Positions 1 to 7,792 of a stretch of 64,000 bases of DNA are shown piece after piece. Origin of the DNA: CALBPI01 sp039821645 (GTDB lineage Bacteria > Pseudomonadota > Gammaproteobacteria > Steroidobacterales > Woeseiaceae); contig JBCBNU010000005.1 of assembly GCA_039821645.1 (NCBI GenBank), positions 1 to 64,000 of the forward strand, in the 5' to 3' direction. Made by a program: the position numbers and the translations under genes. Numbering within the stretch: the first letter of the stretch is position 1; every line of letters begins with the position of its first letter. The notes beneath the pieces are model-generated. The model was given only the letters and a program-made list of their open reading frames with translations. It was not told the origin of the DNA and searched no databases.

Positions 1-1
1 G

Positions 2-694
2 ACCGATGCTTACGACGCGGTGGAAGCAGCCAGCCTCACTGACGCGTTAACCGGCCTCGAGAATCGTCGTTTTCTCGAGGATCGGATCGAAGCGGATATC
101 GCCCGCAGCACACGACTTTGGTACCAACGCCGGGATCGTACCTCTGTCGCTTCAAATGAAGCAGCCGATATCGTCTTTTTCCTTGTGGATATAGACCATT
201 TCAAGAGCATCAATGATCAGTACGGTCATGCCGCTGGAGACCGCGTACTCAAGTCGGTAAGCAGGACGCTGAGAAAGACAGTTCGCGGCGAGGACTTCGT
301 GATTCGGTGGGGCGGTGAGGAGTTCCTGGTCGTCGCTCGCTTTATCGACCGGCTGACAGCACCGATCATTGCAGAGAAGCTCAGGGCGGCCGTCGAAGCG
401 ACCGGGATGGTTCTCGAGTCTTGTACCGCTTTACGTTGCACCTGCTCTGTCGGATTCGCTGCCTTCCCATTCCTCGGCGAGACCCCAGAGGCACTCGCAT
501 GGCATGACGTCGTGGAGTTGGCCGATCTGGCGCTGTATTCAGCGAAACAAGCGGGTCGAAATGGATGGTCAGGATTTCACTTGACCGCGCCAGCGATGCC
601 GACCAGACCCCTTCGTCAATGGGTCAGCCAGTCGCTTGCAACTGGACTCCTGAAGTCGACACGATCCTACCCTGCAGAAAGGGAGGCCAGCTAA
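2..694 (+). CDS. Diguanylate cyclase, GGDEF domain (5' end outside window)
   Basis: The reading frame is open to the window edge, so only the C-terminal part is seen; a GTG at 20 lies inside the gene and is not its start. The fragment is a full GGDEF domain, beginning with the usual SLTDALTGLENRRF helix and followed by VDIDHFKSINDQYGH and the active-site signature RWGGEEF. An RGED sequence stands exactly five residues before GGEEF and fits the RxxD product-inhibition site, so enzymatic synthesis of cyclic di-GMP with feedback control is expected. A sensor or receiver domain probably lies upstream, outside the window. The last four bases overlap the end of the convergent gene. Confidence 0.93.
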   Translation, partial: TDAYDAVEAASLTDALTGLENRRFLEDRIEADIARSTRLWYQRRDRTSVASNEAADIVFFLVDIDHFKSINDQYGHAAGDRVLKSVSRTLRKTVRGEDFVIRWGGEEFLVVARFIDRLTAPIIAEKLRAAVEATGMVLESCTALRCTCSVGFAAFPFLGETPEALAWHDVVELADLALYSAKQAGRNGWSGFHLTAPAMPTRPLRQWVSQSLATGLLKSTRSYPAEREAS

Positions 695-1308
695 CGTCTC
701 GCGGCGAGCAGCTGGTCCGCTTGAGCGCGCTCGGTCTTGCTGACCCGCCGTGCATCGACGATTGGTTCACCCACGTCGTTGAACAGCGGCGTTTCCAGGC
801 TTTTGCCCGCAAACTTCGTGCCTAACAGGCGTTTCATCATTGCGACCAATAGTCCTGGCATGAACGCCCGCTTGCCCTCATAGGGTCGCCAGCTGCTCTC
901 GGTGTAAATGCCACCCATTGAGGGGCCGAGCGCCTTTTTAGCGGCTTCGGGATCGTCCGCCATTTTCGCCAGCGCAATCAACCCGATGAAGGGCAGTTTG
1001 GTCGAATTTAGCGTGTTACCAATCGGTTGGTGGCAACACGATGTGTACCAACGCAGCAAAGGGCCACCGGTTAGCCGCAATGCCGTCAAATGCTCAATAC
1101 CCTGCCGCACTCGAAGCCGGGATGGAGACGTCTGGAATATCGGGGTCCCACCGTTGTCATCCAGAACGTGATCAATGCGATCGAGTGTCGCGGCAAACGC
1201 CTGGCAATCATTGCAGTAACAAACGATATGGGAGCCGACCGCAGGAGTCGCGGCGTTCAGCGTTGCTTTGAACTTTCCGCAATCACACGAGAAGTCGATA
1301 TCGGTCAT
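691..1308 (-). CDS. DUF6151-like protein, GFA/CENP-V type zinc fold
   Basis: A 205-residue soluble protein whose cysteines follow the glutathione-dependent formaldehyde-activating (GFA) layout: SCDCG near residue 9, CYCNDCQ near residue 32 and SCCHQPIGN near residue 92. These would bind zinc. The pattern of an early CxC, a CxxC pair and a late CC is typical of DUF6151 proteins, a GFA relative whose substrate is unknown. It is ten bases downstream of ubiG on the same strand and could share its transcript, but no functional link is evident. The family assignment is from recalled motifs. Confidence 0.75.
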   Translation of the reverse strand: MTDIDFSCDCGKFKATLNAATPAVGSHIVCYCNDCQAFAATLDRIDHVLDDNGGTPIFQTSPSRLRVRQGIEHLTALRLTGGPLLRWYTSCCHQPIGNTLNSTKLPFIGLIALAKMADDPEAAKKALGPSMGGIYTESSWRPYEGKRAFMPGLLVAMMKRLLGTKFAGKSLETPLFNDVGEPIVDARRVSKTERAQADQLLAARR

Positions 1309-1317
1309 TGTTTCTGA

Positions 1318-2064
1318 TTACTCCGGTAGATCTGCGCGCAACATATAGTTTACGCCAGTCCACGAGATGATCGACATGCGGCGATTGAATGGATTGACTC
1401 GAACGCCCACGGGCGTCTCAACCTGGAATCCATGCGCCTCCAATGGCGCGATGATCTCCTCAGGCTTGCGCAACATGCGATAACGGTGCGTACCTTTTGG
1501 CAGCCACCGCAACACATACTCAGCACCAAAGATGGCGACCAACCCAGCAACCGGGTTCCGATTGATCGTCGCCACAAACATCGAGCCGCCCGGGCGGACC
1601 AAGCGACAGCAGTCGCTCATGAATCCATCGACATCAGCAACATGCTCGACAACTTCCATGTTTAGGACAACATCGAACGTCGAGCCCTGACTCGCGAGAT
1701 CGGAGGCGGTTTGTTGACGGTAGTCAATATCGATTCCGCTTTTGAGCGAGTGACGTTTCGCGATACCGATATTGCGCTCCACAACGTCGATACCGGTGAC
1801 TTCGGCACCGAGCTTTGCCATTGATTCCGAGAGGATGCCGCCACCGCAACCGACGTCGAGCACCGAGAGACCGGCTAACGGTGCGGCGCGATCTTGATCG
1901 AGCTGGAATCGGTCACGGAGTTGCTCGCGGATGTAACTGACTCGCAACTCGTTTAGCGTATGCAGGGGCCAAAACGGACCCGTTGGATCCCACCACGTCT
2001 CAGCAAGTTGCGTGTAATGCTCGACCTCGTAAGGATCGACGGTGCGATCAGGCTGCATCGACAA
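1318..2064 (-). CDS. ubiG: Ubiquinone biosynthesis O-methyltransferase UbiG
   Basis: A 248-residue class I SAM-dependent methyltransferase. The N-terminus carries the UbiG signature VDPYEVEHYTQLAETWWDP, followed by the SAM-binding glycine loop LDVGCGGGILSESMAKLGA and the acidic strand GIDVVE. The family makes both O-methylations of ubiquinone synthesis at the inner membrane. Length and motif order agree with UbiG. Its start overlaps the end of the DUF4149-like gene by 17 bases, so the two are probably translated from one message. A second ATG two codons downstream is an equally possible start. Presence of UbiG supports a ubiquinone-using proteobacterium. Confidence 0.92.
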   Translation of the reverse strand: MSMQPDRTVDPYEVEHYTQLAETWWDPTGPFWPLHTLNELRVSYIREQLRDRFQLDQDRAAPLAGLSVLDVGCGGGILSESMAKLGAEVTGIDVVERNIGIAKRHSLKSGIDIDYRQQTASDLASQGSTFDVVLNMEVVEHVADVDGFMSDCCRLVRPGGSMFVATINRNPVAGLVAIFGAEYVLRWLPKGTHRYRMLRKPEEIIAPLEAHGFQVETPVGVRVNPFNRRMSIISWTGVNYMLRADLPE

Positions 2065-2500
2065 CCGCCAGAGCTAACCCGCTCAACAGAAATAAACCCA
2101 ACAGCAGCACAATCACCGTCAGGCCCACGTTGATGCCATGCAGCTGTCCAAAGCGCCGCTTCCCAGCTTCTCCCTGATCACGCGCCGCATTGATCGCCGG
2201 CACCATCCTTCCCGCAGCAATCTGCAAGACCAACATCAAGCCGGTGGTTACACCGAGTGTCAGTAGTCTTTGGTCGGAACTACCGCCAAAGTAGATGCTG
2301 GCGAGTCCCAGCAGCATAACGACACCGCACACCGTGCCCGCCGTAAAGAACCTCGGGAACAAACCACGCAGAAATCTGCCGGCATCATCGATATCAAGCG
2401 TCGTGAAGACGCTGGGCGCAACGACCGCCGTCTGAAAAACGATTGACCCTACCCAAACCGCCAAAGCAAGGGTTGTCAAAACAATGCCGAATTCGAGCAT
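2048..2500 (-). CDS. DUF4149-like four-helix membrane protein
   Basis: About 150 residues with four hydrophobic segments, approximately at residues 3-22, 45-68, 75-95 and 124-145, and a short polar loop with AARDQGEAGKRRFGQLHG before the last helix. This matches the DUF4149/TMEM205-like fold, which has no assigned activity. The start chosen at 2500 is the ATG preceded by AGGAG; an upstream ATG at 2536 lacks such a site. It overlaps ubiG by 17 bases, so it is the first gene of a ubiG transcript. It may act in the membrane near quinone synthesis, but that is only inferred from position. Confidence 0.72.
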   Translation of the reverse strand: MLEFGIVLTTLALAVWVGSIVFQTAVVAPSVFTTLDIDDAGRFLRGLFPRFFTAGTVCGVVMLLGLASIYFGGSSDQRLLTLGVTTGLMLVLQIAAGRMVPAINAARDQGEAGKRRFGQLHGINVGLTVIVLLLGLFLLSGLALAVVDAA

Positions 2501-2594
2501 ACGTACTCCTGAATCGAGGCGGGCACCTACCCGCAATCACATAGGTTGTAATAGCACTTACTTCGTATGCGGGGGCCGAATAGATGAGTTCGTA

Positions 2595-3053
2595 TCATGG
2601 TGACCGGGCGGCAGTGCGCATCCCGGTTTGCTGGGCGGATTGCCGGTAGTGAACAACGACTTCGCCGGTTTCCATGTTTTCAAATACCGCTATTTGGCGA
2701 TCGATCACCAGAATTCGGTCTCGTCTATCTGCATCGGCAGGATATCCGGACGCGAAGAGCGATCCGAATACGGTCAGGGTATCGCCCTCGAGTTCCCATT
2801 GTCCGGTGTAGCGTCGACTCGATACTTCATGGAATTCGCCGTAGATTTGCATCTGATCCGAAACACTTCCCTCCAAGGTGCCGTCGGCGTGGAACGTACG
2901 GACTTCGAAGACTCGAGATGAGTCAGAGTCGACCCGGTAAGCGATCCAGGTATCGACGACCTTCGATCGCATTGCGAACTCAGGGGTTGCCGTGGTGCAT
3001 CCACCGAGCACGAGTAGCAGGCCGATCGTCTGTGCCGTCTTGAAATTCCACAT
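2595..3053 (-). CDS. Small lipoprotein, unknown function
   Basis: The N-terminus reads as a lipoprotein signal ending in the lipobox LVLGGC, and the mature part is about 130 residues rich in beta-strand patterns such as GQWELEGDTLTVFG. This lipocalin-like layout (sensor of change in pH or solvent, or simply structural) is common in small lipoproteins and gives no specific function. The start is uncertain: ATGs at 3053 and 3062 and a GTG at 3083 are all in frame and none has a clear ribosome binding site. I chose 3053 because it gives a normal 19-residue signal. A strong terminator separates it from the small ORF upstream. Confidence 0.6.
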   Translation of the reverse strand: MWNFKTAQTIGLLLVLGGCTTATPEFAMRSKVVDTWIAYRVDSDSSRVFEVRTFHADGTLEGSVSDQMQIYGEFHEVSSRRYTGQWELEGDTLTVFGSLFASGYPADADRRDRILVIDRQIAVFENMETGEVVVHYRQSAQQTGMRTAARSP

Positions 3054-3100
3054 TGGTGGCATAGCGACCAGCGTCACCGCCACTTGAACAGAAGCAACAC

Positions 3101-3126
3101 AAAAAAAGGCCGCGCAATGCGCGGCC
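3101..3126 (-). terminator. Intrinsic terminator for the 21-codon ORF
   Basis: Read on the minus strand, GGCCGCGC, an ATT loop and GCGCGGCC form a perfect 8-bp GC-rich stem followed by seven T. It lies 48 bases after the stop codon of the 21-codon ORF and just before the lipoprotein gene. Confidence 0.9.
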
Positions 3127-3137
3127 TTCCGTGAGTC

Positions 3138-3152
3138 GGGCAGTTTCTGCCC
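3138..3152 (-). other. Short perfect hairpin between small ORF and terminator
   Basis: GGGCAG and CTGCCC flank a three-base loop, giving a 6-bp perfect stem 11 bases upstream of the terminator stem. It may stabilise the 3' end of the very short transcript or act in regulation. Confidence 0.6.
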
Positions 3153-3173
3153 ACGTACTCAGCTCGGGGATGA

Positions 3174-3239
3174 TCAGAAGTTCATGCCCTCAACTACACA
3201 CGCTTGCAGACTCTGCTCCAGTTGATACTCACTCGACAT
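3174..3239 (-). CDS. 21-residue peptide with extreme ribosome binding site
   Basis: ATG to TGA encodes 21 residues, beginning MSSEYQLEQS and ending VVEGMNF, with a single cysteine at position 14. No family is recognised. The case for translation rests on the upstream sequence: 13 bases perfectly complementary to the 3' end of 16S rRNA, with AGGAGG seven bases before ATG. A hairpin and an intrinsic terminator follow within 75 bases, so the whole unit may be a transcript of about 150 bases. It lies 79 bases downstream of the VOC gene, which has the same orientation. It could be an abundant small protein, a precursor of a modified peptide or a leader peptide. No peptide-modifying enzyme is visible nearby. 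Confidence 0.65.
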   Translation of the reverse strand: MSSEYQLEQSLQACVVEGMNF

Positions 3240-3241
3240 GT

Positions 3242-3254
3242 GATCACCTCCTTA
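3242..3254 (-). promoter_or_regulatory. Full-length Shine-Dalgarno sequence
   Basis: On the minus strand the sequence TAAGGAGGTGATC ends two bases before ATG. It pairs without mismatch with the 13 terminal bases of 16S rRNA (GATCACCUCCUUA), which is far longer than any other site in this window. Confidence 0.85.
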
Positions 3255-3318
3255 AATTTGCCCGTGGAGATGCGAGCATGCCGGATTTTTCTCGTGATGG
3301 CTATGCCCAATTTCGATG

Positions 3319-3714
3319 TTATTTGGAGGGACGGTGCAGACCGCAGATTTTGTGTCCGTCTGGATCAAGAAAATAGCAAAGATGCATCAAGCCCATCGAG
3401 CCCTCTCTTGGCCCCGGCGGTTCTTCAATGGTTGTCGCGCCGTTAGCCACCGCGACATCATGGAACTCCTTCACTTGCACCGGCGACTCGCATACAAAAC
3501 CAATCGTGGAACCGTTGGCCACGCTGGGCGCCTCTCCATCGATCGGCTCCGACACGCTAAACGTTGAGCCGTTGTGCATATAAAAAAGACGAGTCTGCCC
3601 GGTGCTGTTGACGTTCACAAACGGCTCATCCGCACCCAGCACACCAAGTACTGCGTTATAAAATGTTTTGGTGCGTTCAATATCACTACTACCAACCATT
3701 ACATGACTCAGCAT
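3319..3714 (-). CDS. VOC family (glyoxalase/bleomycin resistance fold) protein
   Basis: A 131-residue single-domain vicinal-oxygen-chelate protein. It opens with LSHVMVGSSDIERTKTFYNAVLG, the usual first beta-alpha unit, and ends with HLCYFLDPDGHKICGLHRP, the usual last strand. Candidate metal ligands are His4 and the later His residues and acidic positions. VOC proteins include glyoxalases, dioxygenases and antibiotic-binding proteins, and this short form gives no substrate. The product would be cytoplasmic. It is followed after 79 bases by the 21-codon ORF on the same strand. No neighbouring gene suggests a pathway. Confidence 0.82.
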   Translation of the reverse strand: MLSHVMVGSSDIERTKTFYNAVLGVLGADEPFVNVNSTGQTRLFYMHNGSTFSVSEPIDGEAPSVANGSTIGFVCESPVQVKEFHDVAVANGATTIEEPPGPREGSMGLMHLCYFLDPDGHKICGLHRPSK

Positions 3715-3813
3715 GCTGCGCTCCTAATTCTGATGATTCTCCACCATGATCAACCGACTGACGCAGTGCTTCCAATACTGAACCTTTCCGACACCTGAAA
3801 CGACTGAACAGTT

Positions 3814-4128
3814 ATGAGGAAGCAAACCGAGTTGTCCGACACGCAGCGACTGCTTGATGAGGTCTTGGTCCTTGGGATTCGTACTGGTGATCAGTTAGCA
3901 GCAGAGCATCTGGCTCGTCGATAGCGGCCGAGACTGATGCGCACCGCACGCCGGCTTCTCGGAGACGTTGATCAGATTCACGACGTGGTGCATGAATCCT
4001 GGGTGAGCATCGCGCGAGGTCTACCGAGACTTAGGGATCCGGCGCGATTTGCACCATGGGCATATGGCATTCTGCAGCGTCCGTGTATCGATCTATTGCG
4101 ACGGCAGTATCGTGAAGGAGAATCCTGA
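3814..4128 (+). pseudogene. Broken ECF sigma factor: amber stop and no region 4
   Basis: The frame from 3814 encodes the start of an ECF sigma factor (ELSDTQRLLDEVLVLGIRTGD...LARR), is stopped by TAG at 3922, then continues in the same frame as RPRLMRTARRLLGD and HDVVHESWVSIARGLPRLRDPARFAPWAYGILQR, which is sigma region 2. Homologues typically have Trp in the RRWxPRL position, so the TAG is most simply a TGG-to-TAG change. The protein also ends after 104 codons, before any region 4 helix-turn-helix. Its final TGA nevertheless overlaps the ATG of the DUF6768 gene, as in an intact operon. A GTG/ATG inside region 2 could start a short peptide, but no working sigma factor is possible. Confidence 0.85.
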
Positions 4129-4502
4129 TGACAGACGATTTCGATGAGAGACTTCCGGGGAAACTGAGCAAGGAGGATCGAAGCTACCTTGAATCGCTCG
4201 ATGGCGAGAAAGGACTCTATGCACAAATGGCGGATACCTTTGCGGGTCCTATGCGGTGGTGGACAGGCTTTGCGTTTGTCCTGAGCTTCATCTTCTTTGG
4301 GCTATGTGTCTTTGCCGCAGTGCGCCTTGCTAGCGCCCCCGATTTGAATCAGAGTCTGCTTTGGCTTGCCGGGTTTGTGTGGTGCTCATTGGCCGTTGCG
4401 ATGATCAAGATGTGGTTTTGGCTACGCATGAACCAGGTATCGTTGTTGCGAGAGTTGAAAAAGATCGAGCTTCAGATTTCACGCCTGAACTCCGCCGGCT
4501 AG
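4128..4502 (+). CDS. DUF6768 family membrane protein
   Basis: A 124-residue protein with a polar N-terminus (DDFDERLPGKLSKEDRSYLESL), two transmembrane helices at roughly residues 46-66 and 79-99, and a basic C-terminal tail with a short amphipathic helix. This fits DUF6768, small membrane proteins usually encoded directly after an ECF sigma factor and possibly acting with it at the membrane. Here the sigma gene upstream is broken, yet the start overlaps its stop codon by one base, and this frame is intact. Loss of the sigma factor makes it doubtful that the protein still has its original role. Confidence 0.72.
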   Translation: MTDDFDERLPGKLSKEDRSYLESLDGEKGLYAQMADTFAGPMRWWTGFAFVLSFIFFGLCVFAAVRLASAPDLNQSLLWLAGFVWCSLAVAMIKMWFWLRMNQVSLLRELKKIELQISRLNSAG

Positions 4503-4545
4503 CTATGGACGACGAGCAATCGAAGAATCGGAGGCACAAGGTCAG

Positions 4546-5094
4546 ATGACCGTCTGCGCGCTGGCGGAAGCCGCACAAACCACGAGCGACAACGTAGCGG
4601 CCAATCTGCTATTAAATCTGATCGAGGGACCGGCAGGCTTCACAAGCGGGCTGCGTGACCCCGGTGATGAGACGACGCGGCCGGATCGTTATGAGCCTGA
4701 CATGAACCTCTTTCCACCTGGCGAAATCCGCGACACTACGACGCCAGCGGCAAGCGCCGCCACAGTCAACAGCATGCTGTTCGGTGACTTTCTTACCGCC
4801 CAGAACCGACAGCAACTCGCAGACTGGACCAGGCAAACAGAGACCGGGCGTCGCCGATTGCGAGCCGGTTTCCCGACAACCTGGTTATCCGGTAACAAGA
4901 TGGGAACGGGCATGCACGAGACGATGCCAACGAAGTACACCGATATCGCCATCGTATGGCCAAGCGAAGCTATCCCTGGATTCGTACTGGCTACCTTCTA
5001 TGACGATGACGGAACTCGAGGCGCATTCCGCCGTGAGGATGAGAAAGTCCTGAAAGCAGTTGGCGAGCGCTGTGCCCAATACTATGGTGTCTAG
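4546..5094 (+). pseudogene. Class A beta-lactamase remnant lacking its N-terminus
   Basis: The translated part matches the second two thirds of a class A beta-lactamase: MTVCALAEAAQTTSDNVAANLLL contains the SDN loop, DRYEPDMN contains the Glu of the omega-loop ExxxN motif, and NKMGTG stands where KTG is expected (Met replaces Thr). The N-terminal third, with signal peptide and the catalytic SxxK, is missing, and the preceding 43 bases after the DUF6768 gene have no related coding sequence. A 5' truncation by deletion is the likely history. The remnant cannot hydrolyse beta-lactams. The remaining frame is still open, so the loss may be recent. Confidence 0.85.
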
Positions 5095-5106
5095 CCGCAG
5101 CGGAGG

Positions 5107-7722
5107 CTATTGACGAAGAAGAGTTCGCGCTCGACGGGTGAGTGGATGTGATTGGCCAAATACTGGCTCAAGAAGACTGATGGCGATTTGTGCATGCGCC
5201 TCGCGATCAGAGGCTTTAGCAGAAGCTGTGGCCAACTCGAGGTGCGCGATACCGATTCGATAGTGCCCCGCAGGCCTGGACTGCGTCTCGATCAAGACAC
5301 CGAGCTCAAGCCATTGCATTGCTTCCTCTACTCGACCAGCCGCTACAAGCGTCTTGCCGATTTCGATAGCGACGAGTCCGGCGAAAGCACTTTTCCCTTC
5401 GCTTTGCCATGCTTCGTCCAGATCTGGCCAGAGGTCCAGAAGTCGGCGTTCAGACGCCTCCAAAGCGCCACTCTCACGTTCAATGCGGGCACCCAGAATA
5501 CTGAGTAACAACATCTCCCCTTTGTCGGCAAACGCATTCTGTCGCAGGTTGGTATCCGCCTCAGAAGACAATGCGCGCGCCTCCTCAAGATCGCCCTGCT
5601 CCAGCAGTGCTACAGCCTTCAAACGACGACCACCCACGCTGATACGATGGCTTGGCCCTAGCGTCGAGTCGGCGATCATGATTTGTCGGTCCGCATGCTC
5701 AAGCAGCTGATCCCACTCGTCAAGCAGCGCCTGAATACTCATGATGTTGAGCAGGCTCCAGGCGACGTCCATATTCTCGCCCGCAACATCCCGCGAGATA
5801 ATTTCGCGGTACGCAAGACCTTCCTCGTGGTGTGACAGCGCATCCCTCAGCCGCCCGGACTTACCTACGATCACACCAAGATTGTCGAGCGCTGCTGCGA
5901 GTTGGGCGCGGTCGCTATGATTGTCCATTGGCTGCGCTTTGCGGATCGCCACCACACGACGTTGTATGCGCTCGGCAGTCTCGAGTTCCTCCGCGTCGCT
6001 GAGCGCAATACCGTAGGTATTGAGCACATAGGCCATATCGAGGTCATCCTCATCCAGAAACTCATCACCAATCGCGACGGCTTGCTCATAAAGCGGCATT
6101 GCGCGATCCAGTTGATTCTGCAAGCGAGCACTCGTGGCCAGTCGTTCGAGGACAGCCATTTGACCCCGCGGCGTTTGGCGCAACTCAAGCGTACGTTCAA
6201 AAAGCTCATCTGCCTTTGGGTACTCGCGAATCCAGATATGCAGGTCAGCAATCTCATGCAACAGCGCTCCCGCAAGCTCCCGGTCATCGTCAATCTGCTC
6301 CGCCCTGACTACCCCCTGTTGCAGAACATCCATCGGCGATGGTGAGGTGCCCTCCGGCACGGAGCTTGCGAAAAAGAAAAACATGCCTTTCATGAAACCG
6401 GCAACTTCACTGGCCAGGCGTTCCTGCTGTTGTGCTCGATCACGCTCTTGCGCTGCGATTTGTCCCTGCCACAGCGCAACAGCAAGGCCAACTGCGAGCG
6501 CCGAAAACGTTAGCGCAAGCGCACCGATACCGGTTCTGTGTCGACGCATGAACTTACTCGCAACGTAGGTCCAGCGGTTTCCCTGCGCGAGTACTGGCAT
6601 GCCTTGTAAGTGCCGGCCGAGATCGTCGGCCATAGCTTCGACAGAACTGTAGCGATGGTCAGGTCGCTTGCTAAGCGCCTTGAGAATGATTTGGTCCAGA
6701 TCACCACGAAGCTCACGCTGCAGCCTTTGCGTCGTTATCGCGTGCGTCTGCGTAGAGGTCTGCGGAGTTGCGTCCATGACCATCGTGATGGCCGTGCTGG
6801 GGCGTGTCGGCTCCTCCTCGAGAATGATGCGCTCCATCTCTCGAATCGCGATGGCCTTGTACGGACGACGTCCTGTCAGCAATTCATACAGCAGCACACC
6901 CAGCTGATAGACATCGCTCGACGTCGTGATTGAATCACCCCGAATTTGTTCCGGGCTCGCGTACTCCGGGGTCATTACCCGAGCACCCACTTGAGTAAGT
7001 GAAGGTCTCGACCGGGCGCTATGATCCAGTAACTTGGCGATACCGAAATCGAGCAGTTTCACGACCCCATCGTCAGTCACCAGGATATTCGAGGGTTTCA
7101 AGTCTCTGTGAACAACCAAATTCTGATGTGCATACTGCACGGCGCTACAGACCTGCCCGAATAGCTTCAGTCGTTGGCGAACATCTAGCTGCTGTGCATC
7201 GCAGTACTGTGTGATCGGCACACCATCGACATAGTCCATGACAAAGTACGGCGTACCATCAGCGCTGAAGCCTCCATCAAGTAAGCGCGCGATATGCGGG
7301 TGTTGCAGCGGCGCAAGAATCTGGCGCTCAGCCTCAAATCGCTGCAGTTGATCCTCGCTGACACCTGTGGGCAACAGCTTCAGAGCGACTTCTTGCTCGA
7401 AAGCTCCGTCATTCCGGGCAGCCCGATACACGACGCCCATACCACCTCGGCCAATGACTTCGGTCAGTCGATAAGGGCCAACGTCAGTGCCCGAGAGGCT
7501 CGGTATGTCGCTGCGCTTCGCCGTATCTGGTGTCAGGTCATTCGCAAATCGATCAAAAAACGCGCTCGCATCCGCTTGTCGGGAGAGCAATAACTCCACC
7601 TCATCGCGCATCTCGAGATCATGACCGCAAGCCTCCGATATGAATGCGGAGCGATCTGCAACCGGCTGGTCGAGCGCATCTGCCAGAATTCTGCTGATCT
7701 GTTCCCATCGCTCAGGCGTCAC
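5107..7722 (-). CDS. PknB-type serine/threonine protein kinase with TPR repeats
   Basis: An 871-residue protein starting at GTG with GAGAGG upstream. Residues 1-80 form a short helical region common to this kinase class. The kinase domain at about 84-345 has the glycine loop GRGGMGVVY, the ATP-binding lysine in EVALKLL (about residue 115), HRDLKPSNIL and DFGIAKLL, so it should be active. A transmembrane helix near residue 400 (GIGALALTFSALAVGLAVALW) places the kinase in the cytoplasm and about 450 residues of TPR-like repeats outside. It follows an ECF sigma factor gene by 70 bases on the same strand. That pairing is recurrent, with the sigma factor probably controlling or being controlled by the kinase. 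Confidence 0.92.
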   Translation of the reverse strand: MTPERWEQISRILADALDQPVADRSAFISEACGHDLEMRDEVELLLSRQADASAFFDRFANDLTPDTAKRSDIPSLSGTDVGPYRLTEVIGRGGMGVVYRAARNDGAFEQEVALKLLPTGVSEDQLQRFEAERQILAPLQHPHIARLLDGGFSADGTPYFVMDYVDGVPITQYCDAQQLDVRQRLKLFGQVCSAVQYAHQNLVVHRDLKPSNILVTDDGVVKLLDFGIAKLLDHSARSRPSLTQVGARVMTPEYASPEQIRGDSITTSSDVYQLGVLLYELLTGRRPYKAIAIREMERIILEEEPTRPSTAITMVMDATPQTSTQTHAITTQRLQRELRGDLDQIILKALSKRPDHRYSSVEAMADDLGRHLQGMPVLAQGNRWTYVASKFMRRHRTGIGALALTFSALAVGLAVALWQGQIAAQERDRAQQQERLASEVAGFMKGMFFFFASSVPEGTSPSPMDVLQQGVVRAEQIDDDRELAGALLHEIADLHIWIREYPKADELFERTLELRQTPRGQMAVLERLATSARLQNQLDRAMPLYEQAVAIGDEFLDEDDLDMAYVLNTYGIALSDAEELETAERIQRRVVAIRKAQPMDNHSDRAQLAAALDNLGVIVGKSGRLRDALSHHEEGLAYREIISRDVAGENMDVAWSLLNIMSIQALLDEWDQLLEHADRQIMIADSTLGPSHRISVGGRRLKAVALLEQGDLEEARALSSEADTNLRQNAFADKGEMLLLSILGARIERESGALEASERRLLDLWPDLDEAWQSEGKSAFAGLVAIEIGKTLVAAGRVEEAMQWLELGVLIETQSRPAGHYRIGIAHLELATASAKASDREAHAQIAISLLEPVFGQSHPLTRRARTLLRQ

Positions 7723-7792
7723 GCTTAGGACCTCTCTTGCTCCGGTTTTTTACTGTTCTCTATAGGTCTACGTATGGAATTGCGCAAACAGC

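Noticed and set aside
691..694. Overlap of the GGDEF and GFA-like genes as a sign of frameshift
   Set aside because: Both frames end normally at convergent stops; a four-base overlap is common.
3174..3239. Similarity of the 21-codon peptide to mycofactocin or PQQ precursor peptides
   Set aside because: Only VEGM near the C-terminus recalls IDGM of MftA, and no radical SAM or chaperone gene is nearby. The likeness is too short.
3242..3254. Fragment of a 16S rRNA gene (GATCACCTCCTTA on the plus strand)
   Set aside because: The identity stops at 13 bases: the sequence before it does not match the conserved rRNA helix region. It is better explained as a Shine-Dalgarno on the minus strand.
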